From Erythroxylum novogranatense (taxonomy: Eukaryota > Streptophyta > Magnoliopsida > Malpighiales > Erythroxylaceae): a stretch of DNA of 64,000 bases. The stretch lies in NCBI GenBank assembly GCA_029891385.1, contig CM057226.1:10595225-10659224 (forward strand). The letters are read 5' to 3'. The notes under the pieces were generated by a model. It did not search any database. It was not told the origin of the DNA and saw nothing but the letters and a program-made list of their open reading frames with translations. Positions 37,882-47,654 of the stretch are shown here, in pieces. Positions within the stretch are counted from its first letter, which is position 1. Each line of letters opens with the position of its first letter. The position numbers and the translations under genes are program-made.

Positions 37882-38602
37882 AAAACACGTTGGAGCTCAC
37901 CACGGCGAGGAAGCAAGCGCACCCCGCGGCGTGCGCATGAGCACATCGCGACGTGCGAGCTCCAGAAAATGCCCGAAACCTGCTTTCTCACACTTTGGAC
38001 CAGATTCTTCCTATCTTTCACATCTAATTCATCTCAACACTATACCATCATTCCTACTTCATTTCTAAACTCAATCAAACCCAAAACCAATCATAAACAC
38101 AAATGAATCATTAACCCTAGAGGATTATACATTTTCGTACACCATTAACCCTACACACATTCAACACCAATTTTCACTCCTAATTATCATTAAACAAGAT
38201 TCAATCATCCAATTAATGCTTATACTTACTTGGAGAAGCTTCAATTCTTCAAAAATCACAAAGCTCTAGCTTTCCCCTCTTTTTCCCTTCTTCTTCCTCT
38301 CTTCCACGGTACTCTTCTCTTCCTACAAGCCAAAACTTACTTCTTCCTCTTCTAAGGTCTACTCTTAACACTTGTAAAAAGACCCTCATGCCCTTCCACT
38401 TATGCCTTAAAACTTAAAGGTTTAGCTGATCTATCAAAATTACCCCTCATGCATTCTTACTACATTATACTTTAATTCCATCAATTCACAATTCCTCCGA
38501 ACATTAATATGCTAATTACCCCAAAATAATTAATCTAACAAGACCTCAAAATAAATTAAATTATGCTTAATAATAACAAAAAATTCAGGGTCCAACAGTT
38601 CT

Positions 38603-38712
38603 GGGGGTGGTGAGAGAGTAAAGAGAGAGGCGTTCTGTTGATGGTTGCGGTTGCCGGAAGGGTCGATATGCAGTGGGGGTGTGGGAAGAAGAGAAGAAAA
38701 TATGGAAGCCAT
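38603..38712 (-). pseudogene. PPR pseudogene, fragment 3 (start codon to about codon 37)
   Basis: These 110 bases match 50047-50156 with no length change. They include the start codon (CAT at 38710-38712) and the transit-peptide-like MASIFSSLLPTPPLHIDPSG. The frame then runs into solo LTR H and stops. Upstream DNA (38713-39245) also matches the region upstream of the intact gene, so the whole block is a segmental duplicate. Confidence 0.95.
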
Positions 38713-39245
38713 ATGGATGAGTTGACAGAGCTCTACTTTGGGGCCCTTACTCCATCCCATCCGTTATTGTAGTTAAAAGCTCAGTTCACAGTTTTGTCCG
38801 TTACTATGTTTTAAGCAACAAAATTAGGAATGGCAAAAATTGACAAATTACCATCAAATTAAGTTTTAGATTGAAATTTAAAAAATCAAAATTTCAATTT
38901 TGAGTTAAGTTCTTACTCGAAGTAGTTGTAATATACTTTGTCACGTAAAGAGTGTAATAAGTTCTTTATGTCTCATTCTTTTCAATTGCTTGAACTTTCT
39001 CATTCCTTGCATGAATCCATTTCTCATTCCATTTAACATCTTCAAACTTTAAAGCTTAATTTCTACAAGTGGACAAAACAAGTTAGTATTATCATAAATT
39101 CATTAACTACCAGAGTAGACATTCTTAATTGTGATATAAAGGGCTTTGCTTTGCTCCATGCTTCATGTAGAGTGACAACTTTCAAGTTTTGTGGGATTAC
39201 AATTTGAGAGATAAACCTTGCATGCAGCTACATTAACCCAACTCC
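38713..39245. repeat. Segmental duplicate of 50157-50625 (PPR upstream region), copy 1
   Basis: From the PPR start codon outward the two copies align with small indels (for example GGACAAAACAAGTTAG at ~39070 and 50452). They diverge after TACATTAACCCAA (39228-39240; 50609-50621). Copy 1 has an extra ~45 bases at ~38850-38900. Confidence 0.92.
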
Positions 39246-39515
39246 TTAGGTATCAAATAAGTCTTGTAAGAGTATAACGAATCTCATGCTTTTTACAAAT
39301 TTCTTAAATTCTTTAGAAGTAAATTATCCACTTCCTTTAGTTTTTAAAGTTTTAATCTCAAAATCCCTTTGAAAGGTCTTTCAATTAAAGCTTCTAAACT
39401 TGTTAAATGCATCAAAAGCTTATAATTCAAAATTTCACTCACATTTCTATTATAATCATCAATGATGAGAATAAAGTAGCAGTTTTTACTAATAACACCT
39501 ACATGAACATGTTAG
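38840..39515 (-). mobile_element. Antisense copia F remnant, copy 1 (integrase to RT start)
   Basis: Read on the minus strand, ~39515-39240 encodes pieces of a copia integrase core (FILIIDDYNRN, LTSLEALIERPFKGILRLKL, KLKEVDNLLLKNLRNL). The part shared with copy 2 encodes the integrase C-terminus and RT start. Stops and frameshifts are dense. Confidence 0.65.
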
Positions 39516-39559
39516 AGTAACTTGGTTACTCTTGAAATTAATTATATAGTTATTATAAT

Positions 39560-40390
39560 ATAATCGATTAATTATATATAATATACATATAATTATGTTA
39601 TTATACATAATTAGTATAAATAAAATAATGAATAATAATAAACATTTCGTACTATTTAAATACACTTAAATCATTGGCTAAATAATTAATTTTGATATAA
39701 TTAATAGTTATTAGAATATAATAAATTAATTCAATTATTATTATTAATTATTGGTATATAATTAATTATTTGATTTATTAAAATATAGTTACTTGATTAA
39801 GTAGTCAATATTAATATTTGGCATATATATTCTGGATTAATAATTATTGTTAATAATTATTAATTATTATATAGTTTATATCACTAAATATTTTTCATCC
39901 TATTATTTCAACATACTTAAATAATAGTTAATGAATTAATCATAGTTAATTAATTAATTTTGATATAATTAATAGTTATTAGAATATAATAAATTAATTC
40001 AATTATTATTAATAATTATTGGAATATATTTAATTATTTGATTTATTAAAATATAATTGCTTGATTAAGTAGTCGATATTAATATTTGGTATATATATTC
40101 TGTATTAATAATTATTGTTAATTATTATTAATTATTATATAGTTTATATCACTGAATATTTTTCATCCTATTATTTCAATATACTTAAATAATAGTTCAA
40201 TGGATTAATCATAGTTAATTAATTAATTTTGATATAATTAATAGTTATTAGAATATAATAAATTAATTCAATTATTATTAACAATTATTGGAATATATTT
40301 AATTATTTGATTTATTAAAATATAGTTACTTAATTAAGTAGTCAATATTAATATTTGGTATATATGTTACTGCATTAATGATTATTATAT
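39560..40390. repeat. AT-rich tandem array, ~268-bp unit, about 3 copies
   Basis: TTTGATATAATTAATAGTTA recurs at 39691, 39958 and 40228, spacings of 267 and 270 bp. The neighbouring phrases (ATTTATTAAAATATAGTTACTT, TTTTTCATCCTATTATTTCA) recur in phase. No coding signal. A (GT)n tract follows at ~40398-40420. Confidence 0.88.
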
Positions 40391-40439
40391 AGTTATATGT
40401 GTGTGTGTGTATGTGTGTGGTTAATTAGAAGAACAAAAA

Positions 40440-40560
40440 AAGGAAATAAAGGACATGTCACAGGTGTCACACCCATGAAGGAGTGTCCCGTGACTAAGTG
40501 TATAGCATTGTCACGGTTAGTCACATCCGTGACTTTCAATATATATATATAATTAGTCAA
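40440..40560. repeat. Cluster of short GTCAC/GTGAC inverted motifs
   Basis: TGTCAC, CCCGTGAC, TTGTCACGG and CCGTGAC recur in both orientations within ~90 bases. This could be subterminal repeats of a DNA transposon, but no terminal inverted repeat was found next to it. Confidence 0.35.
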
Positions 40561-40584
40561 TATTTTAATTAAAGATATCCAGTT

Positions 40585-40893
40585 TTGGTTCATTTAACTG
40601 TTTTAGGTAAACCTGTTCGTACTAGTGGTTCATTTGAAAAGTTAGTCTTCCATACTAAATCTGGCGACTCATTCACTGTATCATCTACAAGTTTAGCTAT
40701 AGCGAAAACGCTGTTGCAAGAAGGTGTGAAAAACCTACACCTGAGGAAAGAAGTATCACTGTTTCAATTGATGCGTTTGAACATGCCAAGAACCTTCTCG
40801 AAAATCCAAACATTGGGTACTCATTTACCTTTACCGACTCTCATGTCACATGGAATCCAAGAAAATAATTATATCATTATGATTTATCGATGA
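40585..40893 (+). CDS. Unrecognised ORF, 102 codons, possibly a transposon or captured-gene fragment
   Basis: The ORF starts MVHLTVLGKPVRTSGSFEKL and matches no family I recognise. After codon ~50 an alternative frame (EERSITVSIDAFEHAKNLL ... SFTFTDSHVTWNPRK, ~40735-40866) looks more protein-like than the annotated one. This suggests a frameshift near 40725 in a formerly longer protein. It lies just left of the CACTA-like element and may belong to it. No promoter or splice evidence was seen, so it is probably not a functional gene. Confidence 0.2.
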   Translation: MVHLTVLGKPVRTSGSFEKLVFHTKSGDSFTVSSTSLAIAKTLLQEGVKNLHLRKEVSLFQLMRLNMPRTFSKIQTLGTHLPLPTLMSHGIQENNYIIMIYR

Positions 40894-41569
40894 AATACAC
40901 TAGACTCAACTTTAAAGTTGATTTATTGTTGTATCTGTAAGAATTTGTCAAACAACCTCCCTACTAATTAGGGGTCAACCTGAGTGTGGGTTGTTATTGT
41001 TGAAATTCTATGATTTTATCACTTGTTAACCTTTTATTTCGTCGTTTGTACTTGAATATGATATTTAACAAATCGCCTTATTTCCTTTTCAATATAATGC
41101 GTAAAATATTGAAATCAAATTCGTATATTTCTAAAAAAATCAATAAACAATGAATTTCAAGTAAAAATATGATACCAAAGAGGCAGCGTGAGGTAATACG
41201 GCCCAGGTTTAGATGCATGTTCAGAGGTACTTACTGTAAAGATAGACCGTCGCAATCTGTAGCTAAAACTAAATTAACTCCTCCCCCCTAGGGCCTATAG
41301 TTGCATATGAGTCATCACCTGCTGCTCGTCATCCAACACCATCTGCAACTCATACATCATCCACTATTCCTTTATGGATGAAGGAGACGACCGCTAGCCT
41401 GGAGCTGAGGGACCTAATGGAAGAAAGTACATAACAATTATCAATAATCTGTAAGTAAAATCTCATGAAACACTATATATTTATAATTAAGTTATAAGTA
41501 TTTCGGTTTTGCAAATGGTATAAAATTACTTGTTCTTATATTAGGTTCATTTCATCTGGACCGTGTTCC

Positions 41570-42821
41570 AGAAATATGACATCTAAATTTAAAGAGAGGA
41601 TTGATCCTAAGGGTTATGTATAGAAGAATATTTCTCAGGCCACAAAGACATTTTACTTTCAGGAGTTTGAGGTTCAATAAAAATTAATTTTCTTTTTTAA
41701 TTGATTTGTATACATGCATTAGAAAAATATTATTACACTATAAGTTATCAATTTTTTCTTTTTATTTCAGAAAGAATTTTTCTGAGATTCTGGTTTCGAC
41801 GCAATCATACATAAAATATGGGAGAGGCGAGCTTGTACATATTATCGCGACTTTATTGATGCGATACATAAGACTGGTGTACGACCGCCTTATATTTCTG
41901 AGCAAATATGGAGCCGTTAACTGGAGTACTGGACATTACCTGAGGCAATGTCTATCTCAAGGCGTAACTCGACTAACAGACGTGGAAGTCCGGGGAGAGA
42001 GATTCTTCTCGTACATATGGGAGGATCAATAACCCACCATGAGCATGCACAGAGACTTGTAAGTATCTAAACTTGACACTTATCTTGTAATTGTCTTACT
42101 TTGTTGTATTTCAATTTAAATTGATGATTGAATGTTGAAATAAAAATATGTGTATTATGGATAATGACAATGGTATAAATATCTGGTGTCATATATGGTT
42201 GTGCTGCTAAGTAAATTTATTTGTTCAACAGGGAGAAAATATCATAAAAATAAAGGAAACTCTGCCGAAATTTTTATAAAATCTAGTTAACATCTAACAT
42301 TTTAGGTTAAATATGCAGGAAAAGTCTATGGACATGAGACTTACACCTACTCAGGTGTTTTTACACACTCACACTAAGAAACATGACAGTGTAACATTCG
42401 TCAATAGCCAATGTAGAGAATTGAATGTATGTGAAATTAACGTTTTAATATTATTGCTTAATAATTATCACTTACTAATATAAACATTGTTTCCTAATAA
42501 AACTAAATCCAAGAAAACATTCAGCAACAATCTTAGGAGGAACAAGCTGCTGATGAGAGTCAGACGTATCTTGATGCAGTGGATGGTAAGGACCGTCGTG
42601 GAAGGTTCTTCAGGCTAGGCTCATTTGTGAATACATGTTATTCACAATCCTCCACGTCCAGTACAACAGTGTCTCGTAGACGGTCGCAAACTGATCAAGT
42701 CAATTGGCTTCAGACAACAATGGACACATTGATAGACACCATAGCCCAACTGAACCAAGAGATTGATGAATTGAAGGCGATGGATAGCACCTCAGAGCAC
42801 CGGCGGTCACCCGGGCATTAG
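41570..42821 (+). pseudogene. CACTA-type plant transposase fragment
   Basis: Scattered exon-like pieces encode KFKERIDPKGY (~41587), YRDFIDAIHKTGVRPPYISEQIW (around 41840-41910), GGSITHHEHAQRL (~42020-42058), LTPTQVFLHTHTKKHD (~42340-42387) and DGKDRRGRFFRLGSF (42582-42626), then a coiled-coil-like end (TTMDTLIDTIAQLNQEIDEL). The order fits the plant transposase family of Ptta/En/Spm elements, as I recall it. Stops (for example in GYVxKNIS) show decay. Confidence 0.65.
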
Positions 42822-43059
42822 AATTGTTGTAGTCATTTGCTATGAATTACAAAGACTTATTATGCACAATGTAATGTTTTTATTAGCAATTAAGGTAATT
42901 TTAACTTTATATCATTAATCAACTTTCTGTTTAAATAAATTAAATATATAAACAAATAAAAATATTATGTACAGATAATTCATAATCGTTAAAATTATGC
43001 ATTTATCATAAGATTTTGAAATAAAATTTCATGTTGGGATTTTTTTAAAAAAATTTCTT

Positions 43060-43585
43060 AATTTTATTTACCGATAGAATATAAAAGACCGTCGGTAAAG
43101 TGCACTATGTTTACCGACAGAATAAGGTAATCCATCGATAAATTGTATGATTTTTATCAACCGTTCTTCTGCTTCTATTGGTAATATTGAAATCGCTTTG
43201 AGCCACGGTTTACCAACGGACAACCTACACCCATTGGTAAATTTTTATGATTTTTACCAACCGTTCTTCTCCTTTCATCGATAATATTAAAACCGTCAGG
43301 ATTATTTGAAGCATAGTTTATTGACAGAAAACATGCAACCATCGGTAAATTGTATTATTTTTTCCGACAAATCTTTTTTTCCATTGCTAAATTTATCAAC
43401 GGTTAGATCTATCTGTCGACAAAATACCAACGTATATTTTTTTTTGCCTGTCTTTAAATTTACCTACGACCGTATTAATGATGTCGTTGTTCGTCGTTTT
43501 GTTCCATTGGTAATTTATATTACCGAACGAATACAAGTGCTTTCATCGGTATTAACCGTCGGTAAATAACATAATTCTTGTAGTG
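43060..43585. repeat. Subterminal repeats and right terminus of the CACTA element
   Basis: Variants of CCGTCGGTAAA and its complement occur a dozen or so times in both orientations (for example ~43088, 43113, 43258, 43340, 43556). The segment ends at the terminal TAGTG (43581-43585). An ORF at 43306-43569 is made of these repeats and is not a gene. Confidence 0.8.
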
Positions 43586-43589
43586 TTTG

Positions 43590-43850
43590 ACATTCCAACT
43601 TATTCGTCACAAACTCACAATTGCAAACTATCATAAGCTTGAGGGGGGCTAATAGCATTGGTTACATGTATCTCAACAATTTGATAGCATTTATTATGTG
43701 TGTCTCAAAAAATTTAATCTTTGCCGATAAGTAAGCTTATTAGCTGTATTGTAATCTCTGTAATCTTCTGTAAGCTTATTAGCTTATTAGATTGTGTTTC
43801 ACTTGTATATTAAGGCTTACGAGCTTTTCACAACTGCAACGCAAAATAGC
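43590..43850 (+). mobile_element. Possible copia 3'-end and LTR fragment
   Basis: A polypurine-tract-like AGCTTGAGGGGGGC at 43636-43649 is followed by LTR-like sequence with a TATA-like TTGTATATTAAGGC (~43803), as at the 3' ends of copia A and B. No coding region or second LTR was found, so the call is weak. Confidence 0.35.
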
Positions 43851-44017
43851 ACACATCTTTCATAACTTCCTCACTAACATATGGGTTCATTTCAAGCCTT
43901 AAGACTAACGAATAGACTATTTTCTTAATATTTTCAATCTGCCTTATCTAAAAAAGAGTAGATTTTGTATTACTAATTAGTCGAGTATATGCAGACATAA
44001 TCTTCATGGGTTTTTCT

Positions 44018-45463
44018 TCACTCAATATTACAGATTACATCTTCAATGAAACGGCCCAAGGAACGGTGAGAAGATCCACCCTCCGTTAAAGCTTGCCTGC
44101 TCTTTTCACTTATATCTTTCACCTTCCTCCTCACTTCACCATCGTGATCCATCACACACCTTATTCCTCTCTCTATAACATCGGCACTCACGATCATGTT
44201 CTTTGAAAACTGGTCGTTTCTGTAGTCAACTTTAATCTCCACTCCTAAGCCCAACTCGTGGACCAATAGGAATGCATTCAACTGTTGCTCTGCGTAGAGA
44301 GGTAGTGTTGCTATCGGCACACCGAACCACAAGCTCTCTAACGTTGAGTTCCAACCACAGTGCGACACGAACCCTCCGATTGCTTTGTGAGCCAGAACGA
44401 CTACTTGTGGGGCCCATCCTATGACTTTCCCGATCCCAGCCGTGCGATCAAGAAAGCCTTCGGGCAATGCTTCTTCCGGATTTGTGTACTCGGTTGGAGT
44501 TTCCATTGCCCCTTTTGATGCAGGCTTGCGTAGGGACCACAAGAAACGCTGTCCACTACGTTCCACGGCCAACGCGATTTCTTTTACCTGCTCTGTATCG
44601 AAGCTCCCCTTGCTTCCGAAGCAGAGGAACACTACCGATGATGGAGCCTGATCATCAAGCCATCTCATGATGCAGTCCTGATCAGACGTCCCTTGATAAC
44701 CTTTTAGATTCAAAATGGGCCCCACAGGATAGACAGGAGGCGCATTGCTATTCATAGATTCAGTGGTCAAAGCGTTGACTGCATAGGATTCCAACTCCAT
44801 AAATGTGTTTATCATGATACCCTTGGTTTCTCGGTACCTCCTAATTAGTTGAAGCAAAACAGGAAGCCACTGTTCATTCATCAACGTAGAAGGCAAAACC
44901 TTAGCAGGAAGCGGGAGACTTACGGTTGGAACGGACAACTCAACGTCGGAGTTCTCAAACTTGGTTGGGTCTACTTGTTGGTGATCATGAATGTACTGTA
45001 TATGGAAAAAGAGACCAAGACAAGCTGCATCTGAAGGGAAGAAAAGGTAGGACGGAACTCCGAATTCATTGGCAACATCTATGAATGGGGTACAGAACAT
45101 GCCAAGAACGAACCCTCCAAGTCGAGGCTCTTCGGGGCTTGATTCTGGTTTAATGAGGTTGGAAACAACTTCTCTGACATGGGGTTTTTGGGTTTCGATA
45201 AGGGTAGGAATTGGCCTGACCGAAGTGTCACTAGGGTCGAGCTCTATAGCAGGTAGCTCGATGAATCGAAGACGATTAGATATGTTGGTGGTGGCAAGTG
45301 ACTTGATAAACTCACTAGTTTTAGAGTCGAAAGGCATCTTCATGACGATGAAAGTGACGGAGACTCTTTCATCGCGGTCAACGAGTACTTTTGCGAACTC
45401 CGTCGACGACCCAAGGTGGCCTGCACCGGGTGCAGGGACGAACACCAATTCCACTTTCGTCAT
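44018..45463 (-). CDS. Family-1 UDP-glycosyltransferase (UGT71-like)
   Basis: This intact 481-residue intronless ORF encodes a plant secondary-product glycosyltransferase, which moves sugar (usually glucose) from UDP-sugar to small acceptors in the cytosol. The N-terminus VPAPGAGHLGS carries the expected catalytic histidine at residue 16. The 44-residue PSPG donor-binding box spans residues 350-393, starting WAPQ, containing HCGWNSTLES and ending in glutamine, as in UDP-glucose-using enzymes. Length matches the family (450-500). The overall pattern (GAGHLGSSTEFAKVL, AQ-type middle region) recalls group E/UGT71 from memory; the acceptor cannot be told from sequence. The start at 45463 is supported by the catalytic histidine spacing. 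Antisense ORFs at 45069-45467 and 44421-44670 are shadows. It is the nearest gene 3' of the intact PPR gene, same strand, no sign of co-regulation. Confidence 0.95.
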   Translation of the reverse strand: MTKVELVFVPAPGAGHLGSSTEFAKVLVDRDERVSVTFIVMKMPFDSKTSEFIKSLATTNISNRLRFIELPAIELDPSDTSVRPIPTLIETQKPHVREVVSNLIKPESSPEEPRLGGFVLGMFCTPFIDVANEFGVPSYLFFPSDAACLGLFFHIQYIHDHQQVDPTKFENSDVELSVPTVSLPLPAKVLPSTLMNEQWLPVLLQLIRRYRETKGIMINTFMELESYAVNALTTESMNSNAPPVYPVGPILNLKGYQGTSDQDCIMRWLDDQAPSSVVFLCFGSKGSFDTEQVKEIALAVERSGQRFLWSLRKPASKGAMETPTEYTNPEEALPEGFLDRTAGIGKVIGWAPQVVVLAHKAIGGFVSHCGWNSTLESLWFGVPIATLPLYAEQQLNAFLLVHELGLGVEIKVDYRNDQFSKNMIVSADVIERGIRCVMDHDGEVRRKVKDISEKSRQALTEGGSSHRSLGRFIEDVICNIE

Positions 45464-45536
45464 TTAGGAATGAAAAAAGCAATTTCTTCTGGCCTGCAAG
45501 TCCTCTCTTGATGAGCAGTTATACCAAGGATTAACT

Positions 45537-45550
45537 TTGTATTTAAACAG
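45537..45550 (-). promoter_or_regulatory. Possible TATA region of the UGT gene
   Basis: On the minus strand CTGTTTAAATACAA lies ~75-85 bases before the start codon, a plausible TATA position. It is not a perfect TATAAA, so this is tentative. Confidence 0.4.
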
Positions 45551-47654
45551 AACTGAGAAGATAAGGAACAGAGAAAATGCCTTGTCTTGATGGCCAAGTA
45601 TTGGAATAGATGTGTGATGTCATGGCTTTGCTGGCTAGAAAGCTGCTTCACTAATAGTAAGGTAATTGATGCGTTAAGGAGAAATTTTGGTGCATTCAAA
45701 CAAGTTTGTGTCGGCAAAATTGATCCGGATGAATACGAAAAGATCTTTCAAACTTGAGCTCAAATTGACAAACTTTAAACAAAATATTTTAATAAACATT
45801 AATAAAAATTCATTATCCTTATATATATATATATAATTATGAAAACTAATTTTATTATATAGAATCAAAGTTCATCTTTAGGTTATTTAATTACCAAGGT
45901 AACTATCAGTTATGAATTTTAACGACTTGGATTTGATACAGACCTGAAAGTGGCCTATCGGGATCTGAAGACAGCATCTCCTCCGACATCCAAGCAACAT
46001 TTGCTATGACTGACTCTGCTTCTAGGAGGCTTGATCATTTCCCAAAGCACTAGGAGCCTGTGAAGCATGCCCAATATCTCAGTCAATATCAAAGTCATGA
46101 TCAAGCTAGGCCAAATGTATCCATATAAACCAGTATGTATAAACGCAATTCAATCTTTTATCCTTAGTTACCTTCTCAAATTACATTTTGAGACTTATGG
46201 AAACAAGCCAAATTGTCTGGTTGAGAATCTTCTATCTAACAGGGAAAAAGAAATAAAGACTTTATAAGTAGGCAGTGGCAATCATTAAGGTCTAAGTCTG
46301 TATCAGACTGAGTTATTATATGTACCACATATATATATAGCAAGGATAAAAAAATTTCACAAATATGGAGGAAGAATTGTTTAAAGGTTCATACTGCAAA
46401 TTTTGACACTCGTAGTCGTAATGATGCTCCATACATAGCTCAGTGGTAATACACATGGGAGGCAAAAGTAATATAGAATGGTTATGATTTATGAATGTGG
46501 TCAAGCAAACTCGGAAATAATATAAACACGTGGTTGTTCAACAGCATAGGCAGGAATTGGTATGACTATCAACATGGTCAGCTCAGAATTGTTTGCTTAT
46601 CCATGGAACAAGAACTCTCAAAGTGGATATTTTGTTTGGTACGAAACTTCACAAATTCAACTATTACTAGGTTCCGTGTTATCACATGCAGCCTTGACAT
46701 TCAAAGACCAATTTCACTCACATATTTCTCACCCTTGATATTTTGTGCAATTTTTCATTTGACTATATTTCAAATTAAATTCGCTGCATTGTCAAACATT
46801 TCATGATCAGCTTTGACAATATCGGCATCTATTCAAGTAGATCCAGAGAAAAGTAAACTGAGAGATCTAAAAACAATAATATAGTCATGTCATCTCTCTT
46901 AACATTCTTTCTAAAATATTTCATTAGGAAATGAACTTGATGCATGTTGAAATATGAAAGAACATGAAATACTTTTGCTAGTCTATGTCATAGCTCATCT
47001 GTTTTAACAAAAACCAGAAGGGAAAGTACAGCAATAATGTTGTAGTAAAAGAACAATGTATCAAAGCAAATTTAGCATCTCTGGAAGATGAAAAGAAGGC
47101 ACAGTAACTATAGGAAGGCAAACGAATAACAAGACATCACTTACCATAAGATCAAAACACATGCCCAAGAATCTATTTCCAGAGTGTCTCAATGATTGAT
47201 TGGTCTGACAGCATGAATTCAAACTGTATTACTGCATGCAGAACGTTCAATACCCGAGAGGAAGGATTGGTGATCAGAGAAAGTACATGCAATAAGAAAG
47301 AGATATTCTGTAAACAATAATTCATTGAAACAAAAATTGCTAGAATGTAAAGGCTCATCTATTTAAAGGTACTGACCTCAATGATTTGACTAAATAACCA
47401 GTAGGGTACTGATGGCTGGTCCGACGAGCCAAAACTTAAATGTGACATCATCTTAATATCAGGCATGAAAGGCATCCCATAGTTTGATCCGCTTCAAATA
47501 TATTACAGAGTTGCTCCAGAAACCCAACCAAGAAATCTCAACAAAATTTCCAATGTCACAGTCATCAACCATGATGGCCAAACTATAAACATGAAGTAGC
47601 ATTTGCAAGCATATATTCAATCTTTTTCCATCATCTATCAAACAACAATTCCAC
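45551..47654. other. Intergenic DNA between UGT and PPR genes
   Basis: AT-rich with a (TA)n run at ~45821-45836. The part near 47,000-47,654 may hold the 3' UTR of the minus-strand PPR gene. ORFs at 46067-46267, 46495-46806, 47173-47358 and 47459-47665 show no recognisable domains. No transposon ends were identified. Confidence 0.5.

Larger units (their letters stand above)
17597..38597 (-). mobile_element. Solo LTR H in three pieces, TSD GTTCT, host of gypsy G and copia D
   Basis: Perfect GTTCT repeats (17592-17596 and 38598-38602) bound TGCTGGGCTC...GGGTCCAACA, and in the intact PPR gene the same place reads a single GTTCT (50042-50046). The LTR pieces are 17597-17944, 28069-29351 and 37887-38597, about 2,342 bp in total. 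No coding domain belongs to H itself. Minus orientation is by analogy with LTR J, with which it shares the GCGGGCAGCCGGGAGAAG block (~28620) and terminal GGACCC. GC-rich palindromic stretches occur at 17705-17880, 29285-29347 and 37895-37970. Confidence 0.9.
41160..43585 (+). mobile_element. Degenerate CACTA (En/Spm-like) DNA transposon; left end not found
   Basis: A plant transposase-like coding region (41570-42821) is followed by clustered CGTCGGTAAA-type subterminal repeats. The right end is TTCTTGTAGTG at 43575-43585, the complement of the CACTACAAGAA terminus of plant CACTA elements. I could not find a matching CACTACAAGAA to the left, so the left boundary is a guess and may be deleted or covered by the AT-rich array. 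Confidence 0.75.

Noticed and set aside
37719..38106. ORFs spanning the copia D 3' LTR edge
   Set aside because: They cross the LTR/target junction into solo LTR H and are chance open frames.
45069..45467. 132-codon plus-strand ORF
   Set aside because: It is the antisense shadow of the UGT N-terminal half and has no domain of its own.
45900..46270. Less AT-rich stretch with possible exon-like sequence downstream of the PPR gene
   Set aside because: The ORF at 46067-46267 and its neighbours show no recognisable protein, and no splice structure could be supported.
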